IMG/VR virus record: IMGVR_UViG_3300042478_000896
Span: 1 to 38,288 of that record
Source: a virus
Reading direction: 5' to 3' (one strand)
DNA: 38,288 nt
Shown here: one piece after another, positions 14,442 to 22,407 of the stretch
How positions within the stretch are numbered: position 1 is the first letter of the stretch
Layout: each line of letters starts with the position of its first letter
Position numbers and translations under genes: made by a program
The notes under the pieces: model-generated
The model's input: the letters and a program-made list of their open reading frames with translations, nothing else
What the model was told of the DNA's origin: nothing
The model's database searches: none

Positions 14442-14737
14442 TGAGCCGCGATGACACAATCATGACCAGCCTGCTCTACGAGCGAGCCGCGCAATGTGGA
14501 TCATGGGCAGGGGATCTGGCCGTCAGTAAAGAGGGTGAGACAATCGACTTTTACGGTCGGCGGATGTTGAGACTGGAAAAGAAAAAGCGGATCAAATCGA
14601 CGGACACAGACGAGGAAATTGCAAGGGCGATAACTCCAGTCATGGCGTGGCTGTTCTGGCAGATCGCTCCGGAGCTTCTCATGTGGATTGTCGCAGCGAT
14701 CAGAAAACGAATTTGGCAACAGGAGCCGCAGCGGTGA
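14441..14737 (+). CDS. Small membrane protein
   Basis: A 98-residue protein. The first 60 residues are soluble and charged; residues about 66-88 (AITPVMAWLFWQIAPELLMWIVAAI) form a hydrophobic, Trp-rich membrane helix followed by the basic tail RKRIW. C-terminally anchored small proteins are common among phage holin accessories. The start and stop both overlap neighbours. Function unknown. Confidence 0.55.
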   Translation: MSRDDTIMTSLLYERAAQCGSWAGDLAVSKEGETIDFYGRRMLRLEKKKRIKSTDTDEEIARAITPVMAWLFWQIAPELLMWIVAAIRKRIWQQEPQR

Positions 14738-14955
14738 ATATCTCGGCAGAGGTTATCTTGGGAGTGATCACAGCACTCGGTGCGGTCCTAAGTGGGGCTG
14801 TCGGAAAGATGTGGATTTGGTTTACTGCTGAACTTCGCGAGTGCAAAGACGACCGCAAATCGCTCAATGATCGGGTAGAGCAGATGCACCAAAATATCGC
14901 TGAAATCAGCACAACAGTAGGACGGCTTGAAGGCCGATTGAGTGACGACAAATGA
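14734..14955 (+). CDS. Membrane-anchored coiled-coil protein (XhlA-like layout)
   Basis: A 73-residue protein with GTG start overlapping the preceding stop. Residues 4-28 form one membrane helix (ISAEVILGVITALGAVLSGAVGKMW), and residues about 35-70 are a coiled coil (SLNDRVEQMHQNIAEISTTVGRLEGRL). One transmembrane segment plus a coiled coil matches the layout of hemolysin XhlA/holin-accessory proteins, with the order reversed. The gene sits at the end of the lysis-like cluster. Confidence 0.55.
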   Translation: MNISAEVILGVITALGAVLSGAVGKMWIWFTAELRECKDDRKSLNDRVEQMHQNIAEISTTVGRLEGRLSDDK

Positions 14956-15047
14956 CGGCGGTTATCAATGTTGTGGCATTTTTGTTGTCAATGATTTGGG
15001 ACGCGACGGGCGGGCTGGTTTATAGCCTGTGGAAACAGTTGCAGTAA
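14952..15047 (+). CDS. 31-residue single-helix membrane peptide
   Basis: A very short gene (31 residues) whose ATG overlaps the previous stop. Residues 3-27 (AVINVVAFLLSMIWDATGGLVYSLW) form one hydrophobic helix interrupted by Asp17 and a Gly pair. It could be a pinholin-like peptide or the last subunit of the membrane cluster. Support is its exact overlap with the neighbour and the terminator-like hairpin right after it. Confidence 0.5.
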   Translation: MTAVINVVAFLLSMIWDATGGLVYSLWKQLQ

Positions 15048-15078
15048 ACGCGGATCTGTTGATCCGCTGTTGATTTTT
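15047..15078 (+). terminator. Hairpin with T-run after the lysis-like cluster
   Basis: GCGGATC (15050-15056) and GATCCGC (15061-15067) form a perfect 7-bp stem with TGTT loop, followed by TGTTGATTTTT. The flanks AACGCGG and CCGCTGTT also match the intergenic repeat family, so this member has a plausible terminator form. Confidence 0.65.
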
Positions 15079-15092
15079 GGGGAAGTGGAAGA

Positions 15093-15512
15093 ATGACAAA
15101 CGCAGAGCTAAAAGCACTGATCGAATCCGATGCGGAAGCCCTCGGTCACTTCCTTGCGTCTCGTGATCAGCTATGTGCCGAGCGATGCTCTCTGATCGCC
15201 CCCACGATTCGTGTTCCAGTCCCCGCTGCGAATATCCAGTATGACGCATCGGTCAATGGAGTGTGGGCCAAGATCACGATCGCCCGCGAGTCAGCGGATA
15301 CACCTGACGAGATCAAAGGCGTGTGCATCACGTTTCTCGACTGGATTAAATCAGGCAGGCCGATTGATTTTGACATGCCCGAAGTCGTGGGGATGCTGGC
15401 CGGTCTGGTTGCGGTCGGCTTGGTGACATCGCAGCAGGCAATTGATATGGACGCACGGGCCACGGTTGCTCAAGTCATCACATCAAATCAGGTCTCAGCC
15501 TGTAGGAGCTAA
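15093..15512 (+). CDS. Conserved-type phage protein of unknown function
   Basis: A 139-residue protein that starts MTNAELKALIESD, a beginning I associate with a group of small phage proteins near structural genes. It has two Cys around residues 28-32, a beta segment (VWAKITIARES), then helices with IDFDMPEVVGMLAGLVAVGLV and an Ala/Val-rich end. GGAAG precedes the ATG. Being the first gene after the terminator, it may start the structural operon. Function not known. Confidence 0.55.
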   Translation: MTNAELKALIESDAEALGHFLASRDQLCAERCSLIAPTIRVPVPAANIQYDASVNGVWAKITIARESADTPDEIKGVCITFLDWIKSGRPIDFDMPEVVGMLAGLVAVGLVTSQQAIDMDARATVAQVITSNQVSACRS

Positions 15513-15515
15513 CGA

Positions 15516-16052
15516 ATGGCACTGCCAGATTTTTTCAAGGTGTCAACAGGCACCGCCAAGACGATCAAAAACAGCAGCGGTGATGCAGCGATTACACTAG
15601 CAAGCCTCGCCAACGGCAACGGCACGAGTGCAGGCGGTCGGCAAGCCGTGACGCTGGATCTGGGCACTAAGTGGGCACAATGCTGGCGAGTCAATGCGGC
15701 ATTTGAACTGGCCGCAACACCCACAGCAGGCAACGCGATCAATCTGTTTGGAGCATGGCAAGACGCGACAGGAGCAGGCGATGGCAGTACAAGCGGCACT
15801 GATGCAGCCTACACGGGCTATTCCAACAACATTGATGCAGCGACGAAACAATTGGAGTTTTTGGGTGCTCACATTTGCACGGCACAAGCGACATCGACAG
15901 TCCAAAAATCGCTGGTGGGTATCATTTTTCCGAAGGGCCGATACTTGAATTTGGTCGTCGATAATCGCAGCGGTGCGGCGTTTCACAACACCGACACGAA
16001 TCAAGTGATCACACTGACTCCGCTTGAAGAATCTATTGAGGACACCGTCTGA
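15516..16052 (+). CDS. Putative virion structural protein
   Basis: A 178-residue protein rich in Ala, Thr, Gly, Ser and Asn with predicted beta strands throughout and no helical core, as in phage surface or fibre-associated proteins. No motif recognised. It begins with GGAG just upstream and its stop overlaps the LamG-domain gene, so the two are probably co-translated and may assemble together. Structural role is inferred from composition and neighbours. Confidence 0.5.
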   Translation: MALPDFFKVSTGTAKTIKNSSGDAAITLASLANGNGTSAGGRQAVTLDLGTKWAQCWRVNAAFELAATPTAGNAINLFGAWQDATGAGDGSTSGTDAAYTGYSNNIDAATKQLEFLGAHICTAQATSTVQKSLVGIIFPKGRYLNLVVDNRSGAAFHNTDTNQVITLTPLEESIEDTV

Positions 16053-16855
16053 TGATTCTTCCCGGATCATACGCCAACGGTTTCGCACCACGCGATGGAC
16101 AGCCACTCTATCCTGAGTTGTGGCGTGGTTGCGTTGGTGCATGGGCACCCTGCTTGGGGCCGACTGGGCTAACGCTGCGAGATTGGTCAGGATTTGCAAA
16201 TCACGGCACGCTGACAAACATGGATGCTGGTAGTGATTGGGTTTCAAGCACAAAATGTATTGCGTTAGATTTCGACGGGACCAACGATTTTGTCGATTGT
16301 GGAACACGAGTAACAGCAGCGGTGTCAGATGTTGTTTCCGTCTCAATGTGGGTAAGAGTTCGCAGCCGAGCATCGTTGCAATACCTTTTTGCAAACGTCA
16401 ACGTAGCTGGGAACAGTTGTAATTTCGGCCTGATTTTCGGGCTAACAGCCAACAAGCTTGGTTGGACCCAATCCGCAGCTTCACAAGACGCGGTTAGTTC
16501 CGGATCAATAACCGATGGTGAATGGCATCACGTTTGCGCTACGCGGGGCGGAACAACAGGTGCGTGGCGGATCGGCTTGTACATTGACGGGAGCGGAGTT
16601 GTAACGACAACAACGGTCAATCCAGGATCATCCGCCGATGCCTTAGCAATTGGGCGTGCGGGCTCATTCAATGGGCTTTACAGCAATGTCATTGTGGGTG
16701 ATGCAAGATTGTATAACCGCGAAATCGCTCACAAAGAAGTTTTGCTTTTGGCTTTAAATCCTTCAGCCGCATACATGGTTGCACCGCGTCGCAGGGCATC
16801 GTCTGCAGTCCAGTTCAATCGTCGTCGTCGCCTACTTATTGGAGCATCATCATAA
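16052..16855 (+). CDS. LamG / concanavalin-like lectin-domain protein, candidate adhesin
   Basis: A 267-residue protein. Residues about 25-230 have the LamG-type signature: LTLRDWSGFANHGTL, ALDFDGTNDFVDCG, a VSMWVRVR strand, DGEWHHVCATRGG, then YIDGS and DARLYNREI near the end. This jelly-roll fold usually binds glycans, so the protein is a candidate receptor-binding or capsid-surface adhesin. The last 25 residues are unusually Arg-rich (APRRRASS and FNRRRRLL). It lies upstream of the terminase, away from the tail genes, between two other structural-looking genes. Confidence 0.72.
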   Translation: MILPGSYANGFAPRDGQPLYPELWRGCVGAWAPCLGPTGLTLRDWSGFANHGTLTNMDAGSDWVSSTKCIALDFDGTNDFVDCGTRVTAAVSDVVSVSMWVRVRSRASLQYLFANVNVAGNSCNFGLIFGLTANKLGWTQSAASQDAVSSGSITDGEWHHVCATRGGTTGAWRIGLYIDGSGVVTTTTVNPGSSADALAIGRAGSFNGLYSNVIVGDARLYNREIAHKEVLLLALNPSAAYMVAPRRRASSAVQFNRRRRLLIGASS

Positions 16856-18177
16856 TGTGGGCTAAGCAAAGCACAGCAGCGACGTTGATCGTTGGACCGA
16901 TTCTCGATTCAGCCGGGGCGGAATACACGTCTGCGGTGATCGGGGATCTGTCATTGTCAAAGAACGGTGGCACGCTTACGGCGATGGCATCAGCGGCAGA
17001 ACTGACGCACATTGCAAACGGCCAGTACACGTTGGTGATGACGACGGGCAATCTGGACACGCTCGGACGGTTGCAGATCACCTGCAACAAAGCAACGTAT
17101 CAGATGCCGGAAGTGCGGCTGATGGTTGTGCCTGCGATGGTGTTCGACAGTATCATTTTGGGAACGGATGTGCTGACGGCTGATGTGACGCAAATCGGAG
17201 GCGACACCCAATCAGCCACCGACCTGAAAGACTTCGCAGACGCTGGGTATGATCCGGCGACGAACAAGCTGACAGGAGCAGTGGAACTGGACTCCGCTGC
17301 TACTGCCGCACTGGTTGACCTGATCTGGGACGAGCCATTAACAGGAGCCACGCATAATGTCGCAACGTCATCTGGTAAACGGCTGCGTCAGTCAACAGCA
17401 TTTCAGCAAATCGACTCGACTGTCATTGATGCGTCTGCGACCACAACTACGTTTGTTACTGGACTGACTTCAGCCGTCGATGATTTTTATAATGATTCGA
17501 TGCTCGTATTCACCGATGGGGCACTGGCCGGACAGGTCCGTGCAATTTCCGACTATGTGGGAGCCACAAAGACGATTATCCTAGAGGAGGCATTGACATC
17601 GGCTCCGGTCAATGGAGTGGCGTTTACTATCGTGTCGCTGCATATTCATCCGGTGAGTCAGATTCAGAGTGGGCTGGCGACGAGTGCTGCATTGGCCGCA
17701 GCTAAAACTATTTTAGACAAGGTTGATACCGGGCTGGTTCTAGACGGTGCTGTCTACCAGTTTACTGCGAACATGCTGGAGTTGGGGCCGAGTGGATCAT
17801 CAGTGGTCACGGTATTGCCAGCGACTGGCATTGTTGCAGATCGATCGGCCGGAGTGACATTGACGCCGGTGGTGGGGGAAACAATTAGCCAGTCAATCAC
17901 GCTATACCGCACTGATGGTACGACGCCGGTCAGTTTAAGCGGAAAGACATTGGCCATTGTGTTCGAAACACTGGCTGGCGTTGATGTGGCTACCGTTGCA
18001 AGTGGCAATATCACAATCAGTGGTGCAAGTAGTAATGTGGTCACCTTTGCATATCCATCAGCAGTTACGGCGAGCGAGCGAACATTGCGGTTTGCGATCA
18101 GGGATGCAGCAGCCCCATTAACCATGTACCTTCAGGGTGTGTGCAGTGTGGTGGCAGCGCCAAAGGTTGATGCCTGA
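16855..18177 (+). CDS. Large beta-rich structural protein, possible fibre or baseplate
   Basis: A 440-residue protein. The N-terminal about 90 residues look Ig-like (GPILDSAGAEYTSAVIGDLSLSKNGG and then QYTLVMTTGN). A middle segment carries DLIWDEPLTGATHN and LRQ, which I have seen in fibre-type phage proteins. The C-terminal about 100 residues (SQSITLYRTDGTTPVSLSGKTLAIVF) resemble a BppU-like baseplate N-domain. There are almost no Cys. It probably forms part of a host-recognition structure. The start overlaps the LamG gene's stop and the end overlaps the HNH start. Confidence 0.55.
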   Translation: MWAKQSTAATLIVGPILDSAGAEYTSAVIGDLSLSKNGGTLTAMASAAELTHIANGQYTLVMTTGNLDTLGRLQITCNKATYQMPEVRLMVVPAMVFDSIILGTDVLTADVTQIGGDTQSATDLKDFADAGYDPATNKLTGAVELDSAATAALVDLIWDEPLTGATHNVATSSGKRLRQSTAFQQIDSTVIDASATTTTFVTGLTSAVDDFYNDSMLVFTDGALAGQVRAISDYVGATKTIILEEALTSAPVNGVAFTIVSLHIHPVSQIQSGLATSAALAAAKTILDKVDTGLVLDGAVYQFTANMLELGPSGSSVVTVLPATGIVADRSAGVTLTPVVGETISQSITLYRTDGTTPVSLSGKTLAIVFETLAGVDVATVASGNITISGASSNVVTFAYPSAVTASERTLRFAIRDAAAPLTMYLQGVCSVVAAPKVDA

Positions 18178-18503
18178 TGTTAAGGCTGTGCCCATGTGGT
18201 GCTGTGCTGGAGGCAAGGCACAGAGAGTGCGAACGGTGTGGACGTGGCAAGCAAAGGGCATCAATCAGCACCACAGAGGCAGGGTATGATGGAGCATGGA
18301 AGCGGTTGAGTGTGCGGTTTCGACAGGAGAATCCATTGTGTGAAGAATGCAAAAAGCGGGGCATCGCTACAGAGGCACAGGAGGTTCACCACGTCATTCC
18401 GATTGCAGAGGCTCCTTGGCTACGACTTGAATGGAACAATCTCATGGCGTTGTGCGTGGCGTGTCACAGGGCATTAGAGCAGGCTAGGCGTGACGGGCGG
18501 TGA
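18177..18503 (+). CDS. HNH endonuclease next to terminase
   Basis: A 108-residue HNH protein. An N-terminal four-Cys cluster (Cys5, 7, 18, 21) is followed by CEEC, His71-His72 in the EVHHVIPI core, Asn87 and Cys93-x2-Cys96-His97. HNH nucleases directly upstream of terminase genes are common in HK97-type phages, where they are needed for efficient DNA packaging cleavage together with the large terminase. That role fits here. The start overlaps the previous stop. Confidence 0.88.
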   Translation: MLRLCPCGAVLEARHRECERCGRGKQRASISTTEAGYDGAWKRLSVRFRQENPLCEECKKRGIATEAQEVHHVIPIAEAPWLRLEWNNLMALCVACHRALEQARRDGR

Positions 18504-18505
18504 CA

Positions 18506-18540
18506 GGCCGGGGGGCGGTTGGAATGTGGGGGGCGGCCGG
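18506..18540. repeat. G-rich direct repeat before the terminase genes
   Basis: GGGGGGCGG occurs at 18510-18518 and again at 18528-18536, 18 bp apart, each flanked by GGCC/CCGG. It sits in the 94-bp gap between HNH and the small terminase gene, where packaging recognition sites are often found, and could form G-rich secondary structure. Function is not shown. Confidence 0.5.
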
Positions 18541-18597
18541 TCGTCGATATTCCTGTTCCGCGCACGTGTGTGTCCGCAAAATTGAGGATTACTGAAA

Positions 18598-19092
18598 ATG
18601 GCACGAGGACGGAAGCCGATTGCGGCAGAAATCAAGGAGGCGACAGGCTCGTTTCGTAAAGATCCACAAAGGAGAAACAAGGCTGCTCCGAAAGCGGACG
18701 GCCAGTGTCCGAAAATGCCGGAGTGGTTTGGCGATGTTGAAGCACAAAAATGGAACGAGCTAAGTCTTGACCTAAAAACCAACGGCGTGTTGTCATCGGA
18801 TACTCGCGAGATCCTGATTGCCTACTGCACTGCCTATGCTAAGTGGATTGAAGCACGATCCAAGGTTGAAGAGACCGGATTAGCAATCGAAGGCGTCGAT
18901 AAAGAAGGCAACCTTACCATCACAAAGAATGCCTATGTGGGAGAGATGCACAAGTTTCGCGAGCAACTCAATAAGCTGCTTCCGGAATTGGGCCTGACGC
19001 CAGCCAGTCGGCAGAAGTTGACTAGTCTAAAGCTGGATGACAAAAAGGAAGATCCGTTCGCCAAGATCATGGCACGAATGGGGAGAGGATGA
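18598..19092 (+). CDS. terS: Terminase small subunit (P27 family)
   Basis: A 164-residue protein. The RGRKP start, KADGQCPKMPEWF, a helical core with RSKVEETGLAIEG and the end LGLTPASRQKLTSL are the hallmarks of P27-family small terminases. It should bind the packaging start site on phage DNA and recruit the large subunit encoded next; the two genes overlap by four bases. GAGG precedes the ATG. The G-rich repeat just upstream is a candidate for its binding site. Confidence 0.88.
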   Translation: MARGRKPIAAEIKEATGSFRKDPQRRNKAAPKADGQCPKMPEWFGDVEAQKWNELSLDLKTNGVLSSDTREILIAYCTAYAKWIEARSKVEETGLAIEGVDKEGNLTITKNAYVGEMHKFREQLNKLLPELGLTPASRQKLTSLKLDDKKEDPFAKIMARMGRG

Positions 19093-20798
19093 AGAAAAAA
19101 AGCGACACACACAAGGCCGTTGATAAGTACGTCAAAGACGTGCTGAGCGGTCGCATCGTGTCGTGTGTTTCGCATCGGGCAGCAGTGCAGCGATATGTTG
19201 ATGATTTGGAACGACAAAACAGCCCGGAGTTTCCGTATTACTTTTCCCTCGATGTGGCTTCAGCTCATTGTGATTTTTTTCCGGAGGTGCTGAAACATTC
19301 AATCGGGAAAAGCTCAGGGATGCCATTTAAGCTCGAACCGTGGCAACTGTTCGGCATCTGGAACATATTTGGCTGGAAGCGGTGCGAAGACAGAACGCGA
19401 CGGTTCCGCCGGGTGTTCTGGACAATGGCCAGAAAAAACGGCAAATCGACATTGGGTTCCGGCATTGCACTTGATGGCGGAATGGCAGACGTGAATCCGT
19501 TCACGGGACGGCCGGAAGACGTGGCAGAGATTGTGTTGTGTGCTACGAAGAAAGAGCAGGCACAAAAGGTGATGTATGCCGAAATTGAGCGGATGCGGAG
19601 CCAGTCTGATCATGTGAAAGCTCTTTCGACCCCAATTAACAAGCAGATCACGTTCAGTCACAACAAGGGCTATATTCATTGCATCGGAAGCGATAAGCCG
19701 TTCGACGGTCTAAACCCTCACATGGTGCTGATGGATGAAAAGCACGCTTGGCGGGAACATCATCGAAAGTTCTACGACACCATGATGACGGGATCTGGCA
19801 ACCGTTCGCAGCCTTTGATTATCGACTTCACCACGGCCGGAGACGACACGAGCCAGCTCTGGCAGGAGGATTATGATTATGCAACAGGCGTTGTCCGTGG
19901 AGACTTCGTTGACGAGTCATACTTTTCCTACATCTTTGAACTTGACGAAAACGACGACGCCTTGGATGAGTCGCTGTGGCCAAAGGCGAACCCCAATATC
20001 GGCGTTTCGATCGGGCTGGAATCCCTGAGAGAAGCGGCAGCAAAGGCGAAGACATCACCAGTTGAGTTGAATCGATTTACCCGCTACCACTGCAATCGCA
20101 AGGTTTCAGCGTACGAGCGGTTTATTCTGCCTGCTGACTGGGACGACATAGCAGACTCGCTTTCGTCGTGGCGACACGCAGACGCAATCACCGCAGGCAT
20201 CGACCTTGGCGGCCGCGATGACTTGGCATCGTTTGGCGTAATTGCTCGATTCCCGGTGGACGAGGATGAGGAAGGCAAAACGATCTGGCGTTACGAGGGA
20301 TTTACAAAGTCATTCATTGTCGATGAAACAAAACGAGATTTGAAGAAGCAGCCGTGGGCGGGATGGATTGCAACCGGCGAACTGACGGTTGTCCGCTATG
20401 TCGTGGCATCGCTCAGAGACGAGTTTCTTCGAGTGGCGGAAGAGATTGGTATCAGGGCGGTGGCCTATGACCCATACAACGCGGCTCAGCTGGGCGACGA
20501 GCTATCTCAAGCCGGACTTGACGTTATTAAAATGCCGCAGAACTGTTTTCAGTTTCACGAGCCGATGCAGGAACTAACGGCAGCGATTCGCGAAAACAGG
20601 TTCACGCCGGACAAGACAGACAACATCCTTCGCTGGTGTGCCCTTAACATGATGACAACCAGCAACGCACAAGGTAAGATGATGCCAGATAAGCGGAATT
20701 CGAGCGAGAAAATAGACGCTGCTGTGGCTTTGTTGATGGGCATTCGGTTGGCAATGCTGGCTCCATCGCGTCCGACAGGTTCTCTATTCATCGTTTGA
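19089..20798 (+). CDS. terL: Terminase large subunit
   Basis: A 569-residue packaging motor. The ATPase domain shows RKNGKST (Walker A, residues 115-121) and VLMDEKHAW with Asp216-Glu217 (Walker B). The C-terminal RNase H-like nuclease begins with AGIDLGGRDD (Asp372), and further acidic positions include AYDPYN and the final KIDAAVALLM. Length and motif order fit the HK97-type Terminase_1 group. It translocates DNA into the prohead and cuts it, probably with the HNH protein. The start overlaps the small subunit stop. Confidence 0.93.
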   Translation: MKKKSDTHKAVDKYVKDVLSGRIVSCVSHRAAVQRYVDDLERQNSPEFPYYFSLDVASAHCDFFPEVLKHSIGKSSGMPFKLEPWQLFGIWNIFGWKRCEDRTRRFRRVFWTMARKNGKSTLGSGIALDGGMADVNPFTGRPEDVAEIVLCATKKEQAQKVMYAEIERMRSQSDHVKALSTPINKQITFSHNKGYIHCIGSDKPFDGLNPHMVLMDEKHAWREHHRKFYDTMMTGSGNRSQPLIIDFTTAGDDTSQLWQEDYDYATGVVRGDFVDESYFSYIFELDENDDALDESLWPKANPNIGVSIGLESLREAAAKAKTSPVELNRFTRYHCNRKVSAYERFILPADWDDIADSLSSWRHADAITAGIDLGGRDDLASFGVIARFPVDEDEEGKTIWRYEGFTKSFIVDETKRDLKKQPWAGWIATGELTVVRYVVASLRDEFLRVAEEIGIRAVAYDPYNAAQLGDELSQAGLDVIKMPQNCFQFHEPMQELTAAIRENRFTPDKTDNILRWCALNMMTTSNAQGKMMPDKRNSSEKIDAAVALLMGIRLAMLAPSRPTGSLFIV

Positions 20799-20808
20799 AA
20801 GCCCAAAT

Positions 20809-22407
20809 ATGGAACTGTTTCGACGGTTTATTACACGAATTGGCTCTGGTTTGGGTGCTTTCTTTGGCACTTCGCCGGAGTTTGGCACATCTAAGCTAAC
20901 TCCGCGCCGCGCCATTGAGTATGCCCCTGTCTGGTATGCGGTCAACAAGATCGCAGGGCACTTTTCGCAACTGCCTATTAACTGCCATCGCAGACTTGAA
21001 CGCGGCAGCAGCATTGAGCGATCTCACCCCGGCCACAAGATCGTCCACACGCGGCCGAACGATTACCAGACGGCTCCAGAGTGGAAAATGTTTGGTGCTC
21101 CGAGCCTGCTGCTCTACGGCAACTGGCGATGTGTTGTGGAACGCGAAGGCGGGCGGCCAGTTGCTCTTTGGCCACTGTTGCCAGACAGATCAAGTTCCGA
21201 ATGGTACGAAGGCAAGCGATACCACGGCACCGTTTTGTGCCAGCACGAGCCGTTAGCTAAAAAGGTCGGTGTTACGTCCGACAGCCAGACGGTTTGGTTT
21301 CCCGACGAAGACGTGTTTTTCGTGCATGGACTCAGCTTCAACGGGCTGGCCGGTCTGAATGCAGCCGCAGTCATGAGCAACAGCCTAGACGCCGGATTGT
21401 CAGCGGAAGATCAGGTTCGAAACCTCGCCAAAAAGGGATTCAGCGGGTCGTTGATTCTCGAAGCCCCGGGCGGAATGTTCCGCAACGAAGAAGAAGCAAA
21501 GAAATTCCTGTCGATGTTTCGCGAGGCTCACGACGGTGCGGAAAACACCGGCAAGACTGCCATGCTCCGCGAAGGCATCAAGGCCAACATGGTATCGATG
21601 AGCGGCAAAGATTCGCAGTGGATTGAGCAACGGCTATTTCAGCGGCAAGAGGCTGCAATGTGGTTTTGTCTGGAGGAGATTCTTGGCGACGATTCCAGCG
21701 TGTCTTACAACAGCCTTGCAGAAAAGCATTTGGCGTATCTGACAAACTGCTTAAACCGCTGGTTGGTTCACATTGAGGCCGCTTGCAATCGCTCGCTGCT
21801 AACCGAACGCCAGTTGACCAGCGAAACGCATTACTTCAAGTTTAACACTAACGCTTTGATGCGAATGGACCCACTGAAGCAGGCGGAATACCTGACAAAA
21901 TTAATCGCGGCAACGGTGATCAGCCCGAATGAAGCACGCGAAAAACTGGATATGAATCCCTATGACGGCGGCGATGAGTATCAGAATCCAGCGATCACGG
22001 TGACAGCACCGATGGAAGAGGATTCGCCAGACGTTCCCGAAGACCCTGAGCCGGAGGACGATCCAGAAACGGAAGCAGTGCAGCGAATGGCCGTAATTTC
22101 ACGATTGCGACCGTTGCTGGCTATCGAGCAGCAGCGAGTGGCAGCAGCGGTCAAAACAAAAACGCCGATCCAGTCCGTTGAAAAGTTTTACGCTAAATGG
22201 CAACACACGCTGGGCGATGTTTGCGAACAGCTCGGAGGAACGCCATACGCAGCGGCAGAGCATTGCCGCATTTCACAGGATGCGTTGATTGAAGTTATGT
22301 CTAAGACGCAAGGAAAAGCACTTCCAGACGCTGTCGGGGAGCTGACGGCATCATGGGGCGAACGTGTTGAAGATTTGGCAGACTACATACTCGGAGCGAC
22401 AGTATGA
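20809..22407 (+). CDS. Portal protein (HK97 type)
   Basis: A 532-residue portal. It starts with a membrane-like amphipathic lead, then APVWYAVNKIAGHFSQLPI, the conserved opening of HK97-type portals. LLLYGNWRC and the clip/stem helices follow (EEAKKFLSMFREAHDG, and IEQRLFQRQEAAMWFCLEEILGD). The tail from about 400 is acidic and helical (EEDSPDVPEDPEPEDD), an extension common where minor head functions are fused. It forms the dodecameric ring through which DNA enters. There is only a weak ribosome-binding site, 10 bases after the terminase. The stop overlaps the next start. Confidence 0.92.
   Translation: MELFRRFITRIGSGLGAFFGTSPEFGTSKLTPRRAIEYAPVWYAVNKIAGHFSQLPINCHRRLERGSSIERSHPGHKIVHTRPNDYQTAPEWKMFGAPSLLLYGNWRCVVEREGGRPVALWPLLPDRSSSEWYEGKRYHGTVLCQHEPLAKKVGVTSDSQTVWFPDEDVFFVHGLSFNGLAGLNAAAVMSNSLDAGLSAEDQVRNLAKKGFSGSLILEAPGGMFRNEEEAKKFLSMFREAHDGAENTGKTAMLREGIKANMVSMSGKDSQWIEQRLFQRQEAAMWFCLEEILGDDSSVSYNSLAEKHLAYLTNCLNRWLVHIEAACNRSLLTERQLTSETHYFKFNTNALMRMDPLKQAEYLTKLIAATVISPNEAREKLDMNPYDGGDEYQNPAITVTAPMEEDSPDVPEDPEPEDDPETEAVQRMAVISRLRPLLAIEQQRVAAAVKTKTPIQSVEKFYAKWQHTLGDVCEQLGGTPYAAAEHCRISQDALIEVMSKTQGKALPDAVGELTASWGERVEDLADYILGATV

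Noticed and set aside
15597-16394. 265-codon open frame on the minus strand
   Set aside because: It lies wholly under two well-placed plus-strand structural genes, has no ribosome-binding site and reads as low-quality Cys/Arg/His-rich sequence.
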